A DNA stretch of 64,000 bases from Setoptus koraiensis (GCA_048013815.1 CM106585.1:19034001-19098000); one strand, 5' to 3'. Shown: positions 47,073 to 56,510, numbered from the stretch's first letter. Notes: generated from the letters alone by a model not told the origin. Translations and numbers: made by a program.

Positions 47073-47115
47073 CTATTTATACGATGCGAGCATCTGTTGG
47101 CCAACCCTATTTTAG
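47073..47115 (-). promoter_or_regulatory. Array promoter module, copy 9
   Basis: TATAAATAG at 47081-47073, with a CTAAAATAGGG variant upstream box near 47115-47104, as in copy 6. Confidence 0.8.
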
Positions 47116-47190
47116 ATTTCATATATTGACACGTTGGTGTTTTTTCCGCGTTTTTCTAGAATCATTCGCCAGGGGGCTAGATTACCGACA

Positions 47191-47233
47191 GATAATGAAC
47201 ACTGCGTTCTTTGGAACGCAGTATTCATTATTC
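47191..47233. repeat. Imperfect hairpin between peptide genes 9 and 10
   Basis: AATGAACACTGCGTTC at 47194-47209 and its complement with one mismatch at 47214-47229, loop of four bases. Weaker pairing extends outward. Confidence 0.85.
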
Positions 47234-47585
47234 GTCATATTTCTGCAAATAAAGGCGTGCAGGATTGTGGTAGTCACGTTGCAATGAGTGATTTTGGGCG
47301 GCATCGATTGTCTCCCATGAAAACCATAGAATCGAAATTGCCACGGGATCATCTTTCTAGTCATTCTGGAATGTGCATTCATTTGATGCTATCCGCGTGG
47401 ATAACCCTCGATGCTTGCAACAGATTGTTGGCCGGCAAGAAATGAACATCATGCTATTTGTGTGACATTGAATGTCATACTTTAAACATTGAAATCAGAC
47501 ATTTCGCCGCATCCTCAATTCAATTCGCTATATGCATGACAAACAAGAAGAATAGGGGCCCAAATCAAAATAGATCAACAGCGAG

Positions 47586-47675
47586 TATAGTTGTAGCAAA
47601 TTTGTAATTTGCACAGTGCAAATTGGCACAGGAATGAATTTGCACTCTGCAAATTACAAATTTGCTACAACTATA
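47586..47675. mobile_element. 90-bp MITE with 8-bp target duplication
   Basis: The element is almost wholly an inverted repeat. The left end TATAGTTGTAGCAAATTTG and onward pairs with the right end over about 39 bases, leaving a loop of about 12. It is flanked by ACAGCGAG at 47578-47585 and again at 47676-47683. Paralogous units without the insert, for example near 45548-45570 (GACAGCAAGCTATTCG) and 40440-40462, show the continuous empty site. An 8-bp duplication is typical of hAT-type transposases; no transposase is encoded. Confidence 0.85.
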
Positions 47676-47926
47676 ACAGCGAGTTATTCGATCGCTGTTA
47701 ACAATCGGCCCCAGTCAAGGGCCAAAAGGATATTTTATCTCCATCTTTTCGTGTCGTTTAGAAATTTGATTTTATTCGATTTTGGGTCTGATCAGTTGGC
47801 ACATTTTCACGTGATGCAACGAACGAACATTCGGATCCAGCGATAGCCAAATCTTTCTATTCTATCCATTGCAAATGTATCAATGTAACTATGGGCAATT
47901 TAACTATCGCAAGTTACCCGATCTAC

Positions 47927-48172
47927 TCATCCCATAAGAAAATCTCCACAGCAGCAGATCCTTCTTATCGGACGCCTATCATCTTCGTCAACGATCGGTG
48001 GTACGCCATCCATGTAGTCCCATAATTGGCAACCCCATCGGCAATTACCAGCATAATATATCTCAACGGGGTATCCTGGTGTATTATCACATCTGTTGGC
48101 TATGGCGTAATCAACCAAGACCAAATTGACGCAAAGAACTAGGGCCAAGATCAATGTGATACCTTTGAACAT
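47927..48172 (-). CDS. CCC-peptide 10 (GDFxMG subfamily)
   Basis: 81 residues, single exon. Signal MFKGITLILALVLCVNLVLV to DYAIA (residue 25), then a mature peptide of 56 residues from NRC. Pattern: C-x15-C-x3-C-x24-CCC-GDFLMG. The loop is QLWDYMDGVPPIVDEDDRRP, acidic then basic. It is a near duplicate of copy 14 in coding and upstream sequence; I take it as the reference member for the family. In this unit the usual GAATAAAAAG poly(A) site is mutated (GAATAGAAAG); an AATAAA is available at 47776-47771. The MITE insertion lies about 250-340 bases beyond the stop. Confidence 0.83.
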   Translation of the reverse strand: MFKGITLILALVLCVNLVLVDYAIANRCDNTPGYPVEIYYAGNCRWGCQLWDYMDGVPPIVDEDDRRPIRRICCCGDFLMG

Positions 48173-48298
48173 TTTCGCTTCTTTTTTCCGTCGGGCTTTT
48201 CACCAAGAATGTTGCCAACGACTGTCGTTTGTATTTTGATCGTTATCTTTCTACTCCGAGAGATTTGCCTCAAATGATATACTTCAACCTGTCGCCCG

Positions 48299-48341
48299 CT
48301 ATTTATACGATGAGCGTACATTGAGCAATCTACTTTTAGAT
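48299..48341 (-). promoter_or_regulatory. Array promoter module, copy 10
   Basis: TATAAATAG at 48307-48299 and CTAAAAGTAG near 48338-48329; distal ACACCAGCGTGTC near 48363-48351. Confidence 0.88.
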
Positions 48342-48821
48342 TTTATGTATCGACACGCTGGTGTTTGTTGCATATTTTCTTAAAGTTCATTTTCTGTCAC
48401 ACAGTGTCTGACTGACACCCAGCATTGTATTCGCTGCGAGGATTGTCAGGCGTGCACGTTCACATGAAAAGCAAGAAAAATACTGGCCTCAGGGAATTAT
48501 TCAATCATTTTAGGCAATCATCCCTGATAAAATTTGTGTTGTGCAAAGGGTTCAAAGCATTTTTTCTGGATCTTCTTGGAGAGTTTTTCTGATTGTTTAG
48601 AACAATCAGAAAAGAACTCTCGTATTTAAATTGGTTTTATTCAATTTTGGGTCTGGCCAGTCGATACATTTTCACTTGTTGAAATGGACGAATATTTGGA
48701 TCCAGCAATAGCCAGATCTTTTTATTCGATCCATGGCAAATGTTTATTGTTCTGCTAGAAATCTGTGTATCAGAGGACAGAAAGATTGGGCTATGTAACT
48801 ATCGCAAGTTATTCAATCTAC

Positions 48822-49067
48822 TCATCCCATAGGAAAATCTCCACAGCAGCAGAATCCTCTCAGCGCTCGCCTTTCCCCTTCTGCGCGGATTGGTTCTACG
48901 CCATCCATGTAGTCCCATAATTGGCAACCAAATCGGCAATTACCACGATAATATATCTCAACGGGGTATCCTGGTGTAGCATCACATCTATTGGCCATGG
49001 CATAATCAACCAGGATTAAATTGACGCAAAGAACCGAGACCAAGATCGAAGTGATACTCTTGAACAT
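48822..49067 (-). CDS. CCC-peptide 11 (GDFxMG subfamily)
   Basis: 81 residues, single exon. Signal MFKSITSILVSVLCVNLILV to DYAMA; mature from NRC. Pattern: C-x15-C-x3-C-x24-CCC-GDFPMG. The loop QLWDYMDGVEPIRAEGERRA keeps the LWDYMDGV core of copies 10 and 14. The coding frame is intact, but its promoter has a mutated TATA box and a shortened spacer, so it may be weakly expressed. AATAAA at 48726-48721 in the conserved 3' context. Confidence 0.8.
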   Translation of the reverse strand: MFKSITSILVSVLCVNLILVDYAMANRCDATPGYPVEIYYRGNCRFGCQLWDYMDGVEPIRAEGERRALRGFCCCGDFPMG

Positions 49068-49193
49068 TTTCTTTTCTTTTTGTTGTAGGGCTTTTTACTA
49101 AGAATATACCTAACGACTATTGCCTGTATTTCGATTGTTATCTGTCTTTTCTGAGAGATCTGCCTCGTATCACACACTCAGAGCTATTTCCAA

Positions 49194-49220
49194 CTATTTT
49201 TACGATGAATCTACTTTTAG
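49194..49220 (-). promoter_or_regulatory. Altered array promoter, copy 11
   Basis: TATA is changed to TAAAAATAG (49202-49194). CTAAAAGTAG at 49220-49211 sits only about eight bases away because most of the usual spacer is deleted. Confidence 0.8.
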
Positions 49221-49712
49221 GTTTCATATATCACGTTTTTGTTTGATGTACATTTTTATAAATTTCGTGATTGTCACGAAGTATATGACTGACATCCAGC
49301 ATTGTATTCGCTGGTGGTATTGTAAGGCGCATACACGTATGAACGAAAAGCAAGAAAAATACGGGCCCCGGCGAAGTATTCAATCATTTTAGGCAATCTA
49401 CCACTGAAGAAAAAAATAGCGGGGTGCCTCTGTAGAGGGTCAAAAGAATCTTTTTTCTCGATATTTTCGTGTCGTTTCGAACGATCAAAAGAACTCTCGT
49501 TTTTGAATTAGGTTAATGAAATTTGATTCTATTCAATTTTGGATCTATCCAGTCGATACATTTTCACTTGTTGAAATGGATGAATCTTTGGATCCAGCAA
49601 TAGCCAGATCTTTTTATTCTATCCATTGCAAATATTGATTGGTCCGCTGGAAATATGTGTATTGGGGGTCAAAAAAATGGGCAATGTAACTATCACAAGT
49701 TACCTAATCTAC

Positions 49713-49964
49713 TCATCCCATGTGAAAATCGCCACAGCAGCAGATTCCTAACATCGCACGCCTGTCTCCGATTCCACGGACTGCGGGCACACCATCTTGG
49801 TAGTCCCATCTTTGGCAACCGTCTCGACAATTACCAACATAATATATCTCAACGTTGTATCCTGGTGTATTATTACATCTGTTGGCTGTGGCGTAACCAA
49901 CCAAGGCTAAATTGACGCATAGAACCAGAACCAAGATCGAAGTGATACCCTTGAACATCATCAT
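49713..49964 (-). CDS. CCC-peptide 12 (GDFxMG subfamily)
   Basis: 83 residues from the first of three consecutive Met codons; the third aligns with the start of the other copies. Signal FKGITSILVLVLCVNLALV to YATA; mature from NRC. Pattern: C-x15-C-x3-C-x24-CCC-GDFHMG. The second Pro of PGYP is Asn here (PGYNVEIYY), and the loop is QRWDYQDGVPAVRGIGDRRA. The frame is intact although the TATA box upstream is destroyed. AATAAA at 49618-49613. Confidence 0.8.
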   Translation of the reverse strand: MMMFKGITSILVLVLCVNLALVGYATANRCNNTPGYNVEIYYVGNCRDGCQRWDYQDGVPAVRGIGDRRAMLGICCCGDFHMG

Positions 49965-50094
49965 TTCTTTTTATTGTAAGACGTTTTACTATGAATATTC
50001 CAAACAACTATTGCCTGTATTTCGATTGTTATCTGTCTCTTCTCTGAAAAATCCGCCTCGAATAATGCGCACAGAGCTGTTGTCCAGTATGATA

Positions 50095-50145
50095 ATGGCA
50101 GTATCTGAACGATGAGTGCTCCAATCGAGCAATCTACTTTTAGAT
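50095..50145 (-). promoter_or_regulatory. TATA-less array promoter, copy 12
   Basis: CTAAAAGTAG and the GCTCATCG-like stretch remain, but the TATAAATAG position now reads about TTCAGATACTG. Confidence 0.78.
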
Positions 50146-50518
50146 AGCATATATCGACACGTTGGTGTTTGTTGCCTATTTTTATAAAATACCTTGTTTG
50201 TCACGCAGTATATGACTGACATCCATCATTCCATTCGCAGGCAGCATTGTCAGGCGTGTACGTATGAATGAAAAGCAAGAAAAATACGGGCCCCCAGTGA
50301 AATCATTTTAGGCAATCTGCCTCTGACAAAAAAAATGCGGGGTGCCTCTGTAGAGGGTCAAAAGAATCTTTTTTCTCGATCTTTTCGAACAATCGGAGGA
50401 ACTATTCTATTCAAATTGGGTTGATGAAGGTTAATTTTATTTCATTTTGCGTTCTGTCAGTTCAGTACATTTTTATGTGCTGAGTTAGAGCAATCAGGGC
50501 TCAAAATAATGGCCCAAT

Positions 50519-50758
50519 CTAGATCAAGCTACAGCAACAGACTCCCAATCGCGGACGCATGTCTCCGGCTGGACGCACTGGATAATCTCCATCAGCGTAA
50601 TGATTCTCAAGGCAACCCTCTCGGCAATTACCAAGATAGTCTAGCACGTAGGGGTATCCTGGTGTGTGTTCGCAATCGTTGGCCATGGCGTAACCAATCA
50701 AGGCCAAGTTGACGCACAAAACCACGGCAAAGATCAGAGTGATATGCTTGAACATCAT
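50519..50758 (-). CDS. CCC-peptide 13 (Pro-rich loop subfamily)
   Basis: 79 residues, single exon. Signal MMFKHITLIFAVVLCVNLAL to YAMA (residue 26); mature from NDC. Pattern: C-x15-C-x3-C-x24-CCC-SLI. PGYPYVLDYLGNC and PVRPAGDMRPRLGV match copy 6, although the gene sits among GDFxMG members; the subfamilies are interleaved rather than blocked along the array. The tail is only three residues. AATAAA at 50441-50436. Confidence 0.8.
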   Translation of the reverse strand: MMFKHITLIFAVVLCVNLALIGYAMANDCEHTPGYPYVLDYLGNCREGCLENHYADGDYPVRPAGDMRPRLGVCCCSLI

Positions 50759-50882
50759 TTTCTTTTTGTCGTCGGACTTTTTACCAAGAATATTCCTAAC
50801 GTGTGTTGTTTGTATTTCGAACAGTTATCGGTCTACTATGAAAGATCTACTTCGAATGATGTCTCCGCAGAACTTGCCCCCT

Positions 50883-50925
50883 CTATTTATACGATGAGCC
50901 TATCGATTGAGCAACCTACTTTTAG
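50883..50925 (-). promoter_or_regulatory. Array promoter module, copy 13
   Basis: TATAAATAG at 50891-50883 and CTAAAAGTAG near 50925-50916. Confidence 0.87.
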
Positions 50926-51399
50926 ACTATGTACCCGCGCTCGACATGCCGACACGTAGGTGTCTGGTGTGTATTTTTATAAAATTCATTGCCTGTCTCA
51001 CGATGTATGAGTCAGACAGTCTGACAGATGCTGAGCAGCGCATCGGCCGGGAGGAAAGTCATGCGTGTACGTATAAACGGAGAGCAAGAAAAACAAGAGA
51101 ACTCAGCAAAGTATTCGAAAATTTTAAGCAATCAGCCTCCGAAAAAATTTGTGCGTTGCGAGGCCCTTTTTTCCAAATCTTTTCGAGTTGTTTCGAACAA
51201 TCAGAAAAACTCTCGTATCTAAATTGGGTCAATGAAATTTGATTTTATTCAATTTTGTGTCTAGTCAGTGGGTACATTTTCACGTGTTGCAACGAACGAA
51301 CATTTGGATCCAGCGATAGCCAGATGTTTCTATTCTATCCGTCGCAAATGTATCAATGTAACTATGGGCAATGTAACTATCGCAAGTTACCCGATCTAA

Positions 51400-51651
51400 T
51401 CATCCCATAAGAAAATCTCCGCAGCAGCAGATACCTCTTAACGGGCGCGGGTCATCTTCGTCAGGGATCGGTGGTACGCCATCCATGTAGTCCCATAATT
51501 GGCAACCCCATCGGCAACCCATATAACCAATATAATATATCTCAGCGGGGTATCCTGGTGTATTATCGCATCTGTTGGCAATGGCGTAATCAACCAAGAC
51601 CAAATTGACGCAAAGAACCAGTGCCAAGATCAATGTGATACCTTTGAACAT
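51400..51651 (-). CDS. CCC-peptide 14 (GDFxMG subfamily, two-residue insertion)
   Basis: 83 residues, single exon. Signal as in copy 10. Pattern: C-x17-C-x3-C-x24-CCC-GDFLMG. Where copy 10 has YYAGNC this copy has YYIGYMGC, adding two residues and removing the Asn before the second Cys; the local GGTTATATGGGTTGCC looks like a short slippage duplication. The remainder is nearly identical to copy 10 (QLWDYMDGVPPIPDEDDPRP). AATAAA at 51249-51244; the usual downstream site is mutated, exactly as in copy 10, which supports a recent shared duplication. Confidence 0.82.
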   Translation of the reverse strand: MFKGITLILALVLCVNLVLVDYAIANRCDNTPGYPAEIYYIGYMGCRWGCQLWDYMDGVPPIPDEDDPRPLRGICCCGDFLMG

Positions 51652-51777
51652 TTTCGCTTCTTTTTTCCGTCGGGCTTTGCACCAAGAATGTTGCCAATGA
51701 CTATCGTTTGTATTTTGATTGTTTTCTGTCTACCCCGAGAGATCTGCCTCAAATGATACACTTCAACCTGTCGCCCG

Positions 51778-51820
51778 CTATTTATACGATGAGCGTACAT
51801 TGCGCAATCTACTTTTAGAT
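51778..51820 (-). promoter_or_regulatory. Array promoter module, copy 14
   Basis: TATAAATAG at 51786-51778 and CTAAAAGTAG near 51817-51808, almost base-for-base as in copy 10. Confidence 0.88.
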
Positions 51821-52298
51821 TTTATGTATCGACACGCTGGTGTTTGTTGCATATTTTCTTAAAGTTCATTTTCTGTCACACAGTGTCTGACTGACACCCA
51901 GCATTGTATTCGCTGCGAGGATTGTCAAGCGTGTACGTATAAATGCAGAGCAAGAAAAACAAGAGAACTCAGCAAAGTATTCGAAAATTTTAAGCAATCA
52001 GCCTCTGAAAAAATTTGTGCGTTGCGAAGCACTTTTTTCTAAATCTTTTCGAGTTGTTTAGAACAACCAGAAGCACTCTCGTATTTGAATTGGTTTAATG
52101 AAATTTGATTTTATTCATTTTTGGGTCTAGCCAGTCGATACATTTTCACTTGTTGAAACGGACGAATCTTTGGATGCAGCGATAGCCAGATCTTTTCATT
52201 CTATCCATTGCAAATGTTGAATGATCTGCTTGAAATCTGTGTATCAGAGGACAAAAAGATCGGGCTATGTAACTATCGCAAGTTACCCAATTTACTTG

Positions 52299-52544
52299 TT
52301 AGCCCATGAAAAAATCTCCACAGCAGCAGATCCCTCTTATCGGACGCCTGTCATCTTCTAGACGGATTGGTTCTACGCCATGTTGGTAATCGGCTAATTG
52401 GCAACCTACACGACAGTCACCTAGCCAGTGTATCTCAACGCTGTATCCTGGTGTATCATCACATCTGTTGGCCATGGCGTAATCAACCAGGATTAAATTG
52501 ACGCAAAGAACCAGGGCCAAGATCAATGTGATACTTTTGAACAT
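52299..52544 (-). CDS. CCC-peptide 15 (GDFxMG subfamily)
   Basis: 81 residues from the ATG at 52544. The open frame extends 39 codons further upstream through the leader, ending in a Lys/Glu run from a T-rich tract; MFKSITL is preferred because it aligns with every other copy. Signal to DYAMA; mature from NRC with C-x15-C-x3-C-x24-CCC-GDFFMG. The loop is QLADYQHGVEPIRLEDDRRP, and EIHWLGDC replaces EIYYxGNC. AATAAA at 52115-52110; the other conserved site has decayed to GAATGAAAAG. It is the rightmost intact gene of the array. Confidence 0.82.
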   Translation of the reverse strand: MFKSITLILALVLCVNLILVDYAMANRCDDTPGYSVEIHWLGDCRVGCQLADYQHGVEPIRLEDDRRPIRGICCCGDFFMG

Positions 52545-52669
52545 TTTCTCTTTTTTTTTTTCCTTTTTTTCGGGCTTTTTACCAAGAATGTTCCTAATGA
52601 CTATTGTGTGTATTTTGATTGTTTTCTGTCTACTCCGAGAGATTTGCCTCAAATGATACACTCAGACCA

Positions 52670-52714
52670 CTATTTATACGATGAGCGTACATTGAGGAAT
52701 CTACTTTTAGATTT
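52670..52714 (-). promoter_or_regulatory. Array promoter module, copy 15
   Basis: TATAAATAG at 52678-52670 and CTAAAAGTAG near 52709-52700. Confidence 0.87.
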
Positions 52715-52873
52715 TATGTATCGACACGCTGGTGTTTGTTGCATATTTTCTCAAAATTCCTTTCCTGTCACATAGTGTCTGGCTGGCATCGAAGGTCCGA
52801 AAGCATCTTTTACCTGGATCCCTTATCGCTTCGTTACGAACAATCGTAGGAATCGTCGCAGAGCTGGCGCCCA

Positions 52874-52914
52874 CTGTTTATACGCTGAACGTATATGGAG
52901 CAATCTACTTTTAG
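52874..52914 (-). promoter_or_regulatory. Orphan array promoter with no gene
   Basis: TATAAACAG at 52882-52874 and CTAAAAGTAG at 52914-52905 are present, but the next 150 bases on the minus strand contain only intergenic sequence of the neighbouring unit. The coding part appears to have been deleted. Confidence 0.8.
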
Positions 52915-54520
52915 ATCTATTTTGTGCCCGCAACAACAGACATGCCGACACGTTGGTGTGTGATGGATATTTTTGTAAAATTTCTTGTCTATCACGCTGT
53001 GCTCGACACGCTTTATGTGAGATATGTTCAGACATTGAGCGTCTGAATGAGTAATTTCGGGCGATTGTTTCCCATGAAACTCACTCGAATCGGTCTTGAT
53101 CGTGTGTATTATCGCGCTATTTCAGCAACAATATAGAGTGTTTGCAACTGTCTGACTGGATAAATTGTTGCGGATAAATACAAGAGAAATGTCGCTATTT
53201 ATATCACGACCATCATCATCAAAATTCATGCCGCGTTTATGGCCGCGGCCACAATGACACGGCAAACCGGGGGCCCGGGCCCGCGGACACAATTCTCGGA
53301 TGAATCATTGGACATTATTAGATTGTAGAGTGGATCATTGTGACGATTATTGCGTTAGTGGGGGCCAGTTTTCAGTGGCAGTGCCACCAGGGCGCTCAAA
53401 TCACTGGCCGCGTGATACAATTTGGCCATCGCATCAGCCGTATAACACAATTTGACCATCGCAGCGGCCGTATAACGCAATGGGCCCCGTTTGTGTCTGC
53501 GGGGGCGTTCCACTTGAGGCGACAAAATTGATGTCTTTATCGGAAAATGATCACACACACACACACACACACATAGTATATGTGTAATATCCAGGCAACG
53601 TGTCATTTTCCAATCATGGCCACGAGCATTTAGCGCCAGAAGCACGACGACCTGTCCAGCAATCCATCAACGAGATGAGGCCGCCGATGGGATAATTTGA
53701 GTGGGCCCGGCGATAAAATTTTCTCGCCGCTATTGCTGGCCGCTATTGCCCGCCACCGAACTGGCCGAATTGGCCGAACTGGCCGAAATGGCCCGGTTTG
53801 GGGCCGCTCGGGAGCCGGCGCCACTGGGCGACATTTGTCGGAATGGGCCCGGCGGGAGGCCCATTTCGGGTTGAGTTTAAAACGAATCAAGCACAACCGA
53901 GCGCCCACTTAAGCCCCATTTAATGCGCGCCTCGGCCGCGCTGCATTCCGACGGCACACTAATCAGGCCGGCCGAGGTGCGAGCTCATTGTTTTGCAGGG
54001 GCCCCGCGACCGCCCCATTGTGCCGCTGGCTGCCGTTTGGTGCCGCTCCGTCGCTCGGTCCGGTGTTCGGGGGCGCCGGTCGGCGCGCGACACCAAACAA
54101 AGGCTTTGCAACTCATCAAGTTTCATTCTGTGCCACGTACCATCGTCATCAATTGGCACGTGATGAGAATTTGCATGCGACAATTGAGTTGTTTGGCGCG
54201 TGCATCGTGCCTCGTTGCGAGCGATTTTGCGCCAACGAGGTTGCGGGCGATTTTGCGCCAGCGAGTTTGCTCGGGCCCAAATTCAATTGTCATTACGGCC
54301 ATATCACCGGACTATATCATTTTGGTGTAATTTTAGTTTCAAGTGGGCGGCTCGCATTGTTCGCACCCTCTGGTGGACGGTGCAGGCGCGATTTATGAAC
54401 TGCCAACGGAAGCAACAATGACCGGCGCGATATGAATATGATTATCCGTGATATATGTGACTGCTTATGGGGGCGCCAGGGTCGAGCCCGATCGACCGCG
54501 CCAGCACATACGGCCCCATA

Positions 54521-54590
54521 TATCACACGATACATCACACGATACATCACACGATATATCGCACGATGTATCGCACGATATATCGCAGCG
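54521..54590. repeat. 12-bp minisatellite CACACGATACAT
   Basis: About six copies of a 12-base unit drifting to CGCACGATATAT. Confidence 0.92.
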
Positions 54591-54624
54591 CGGACGGGCG
54601 AGCGCTCGGGTCGCCGCAACACGC

Positions 54625-54665
54625 AGCAATATACAGCAATACGCAGCAATATGCAGCAATATACG
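54625..54665. repeat. 10-bp minisatellite CAGCAATATA
   Basis: Four to five copies with A/G variation. Confidence 0.9.
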
Positions 54666-55037
54666 AGCGAGTGACAGTCTGCCAGACAGGGTCACATGTC
54701 GATATGCGGATATTTGTGCGACACGAACATGATATGTCGCCCTGGCGGCCGGCCGGCAGTTGCGAGACGCTGCGAGACAAGCGAGCCAGTAAGTGGCTCA
54801 TAATTAAGTGTCAGCTAATTTGGGCACCAATCACGGGCCGGCGACCGACGCGACTGCCGACATTTCGGCCAGCACCGACTCAGCTCGAGCGGCCGCCGAC
54901 TCGGCCGCTCGGGCCTAACTTGGCGCACGGGCTAATATAAGATGCGAGAGCCCGCTCGACTGGCAATTGTCCAGTCAGCCGCTCTTATTAGTGGGGCCCC
55001 GGACAACTCTTTCGCGCTGCTGACCAGCGCCCGGCCG

Positions 55038-55092
55038 GACAAACTGGCAAACAAACCGGCAAACAAACTGGCAAACAAACTGGCAAGCAAGC
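55038..55092. repeat. 12-bp minisatellite CAAACTGGCAAA
   Basis: Four to five copies. Confidence 0.92.
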
Positions 55093-55195
55093 CGGCGGAA
55101 ACTGCTAACTGGCGCTCGACGCAAACGACTCAGCGCGGCCGTTATATTTTCGGCCGTGCCAACTCACTGCTCACGAGAGCGTTAAGTTACACGCC

Positions 55196-55268
55196 TCCCA
55201 CTCTCCCACTGGCCACTGGCGCTCGCTTCCACTGGCCACTGGCGCTCGCTCCCTCTGGCCACTGGCGG
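55196..55268. repeat. 24-bp minisatellite CCACTGGCCACTGGCGCTCG
   Basis: Three copies of a 24-base unit, the last incomplete. Confidence 0.9.
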
Positions 55269-56473
55269 CCAAAGGACGGGCCCAGAATGGGAGCCCGGAA
55301 TTGAGCGCACGGCGCCCAGTTAATGGCAACATGGACAGCGGGATAATAAGCTGGCCCAAGAGATATGTGAGGGCGACTGATCTGGCTCGGTCCGGTGTCC
55401 GGTTCGCACTCGAGACACAAGCATGCAAACACAATAAAATGCAGTTAGTTAGCTCTGAGCGCTTGCCAACTGGCCGAGCTGAGCCGAGTGGCAGCCAGAA
55501 ACTGGTGGCAGGCGCCAGCGCGGACACTTGGCTCGCCGGCGGTCAGCGACGGCGGTCGCCCGCACGCATGAATGCCCAATCGGGCCGCCCATTGTTCGCA
55601 GCGCAATCTTGGCGGCTCGCCACTGGCGTCCACTGGTCAGCGACCTAGCCAGCGCCCTAGCCAGCGATACAACGGCGATATAACGGCAAAATAGCCGGAG
55701 AAATAGCAGGTTGTGGCAGGTTTGTGCTGTTGCGCTGGCCGCATGATAACAGTTGCACCACTAGCATTATTATTCATTCGCGGCCATCCATCAGGCGTCT
55801 GGCCCCATCGAGCGTCGCCGGTGCGGAGTGGTGCAGCTCGGTGCGGCCTGGTGCAGTTGGTGCGGCTTCGGGCGGCTCAGTGCGGCCACGTGCGAGCCGC
55901 CCGAGTTACGTTGGGTGCAAGCTACGGGCGCTACCTGGGCTCCGATGATAGCTTACGATTGTCGGTTAGCTATAGAGTCGCCATGATGATAGAGACGCAT
56001 AATAGAGACACGGATGTTTGCTGTGATACAATAGTGATAGCGGCGTCGGCCGATAGGCGATATCTGTTCGTCTGGCACAACAATCGTTTCGATCAGGCCC
56101 ATGGTCGTGGCTGCTCGTATCCACACATGAATAGTCTCACAATTGGGCCGCTGATTAACTCACCCGAGTCCCGAGTCTCGAGTCTCGATTGTCGAGCCAA
56201 GCGCCCAACTGTGGGCCAGACGCCACCGCCGGACTGGACGGCAGTCTGGCCAGGCCGACTGGCGATTAATGTGGCGAGCTTGCCGATGATTGCGCCAAAA
56301 CTGGCGAGTGGCGCCCGTTACATGACCGTTACATAAAGGCCGCTCGCTGCACGACGATGTTAATGGTTTTGCTGACGGGCCGGCCCGTCCGGCAACCGCA
56401 CGGCGCAACGGCGACGACAAGCGCGCGACGACAAACAATAAACAAACAAACAAACGATCGGGCAATATAAATA

Positions 56474-56510
56474 GGCATTTTTGCATGCCGTCACGGCATG
56501 CAAAAATGCC
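56474..56510. repeat. Perfect 18-bp hairpin behind a TATA-like site
   Basis: GGCATTTTTGCATGCCGT at 56474-56491, one base, then its exact complement at 56493-56510. A TATAAATA lies directly before it at about 56466-56473. Confidence 0.93.

Noticed and set aside
55713-56336. 207-codon open frame
   Set aside because: GC-rich background frame with no domain, and it is rich in GTGCGG repeats.
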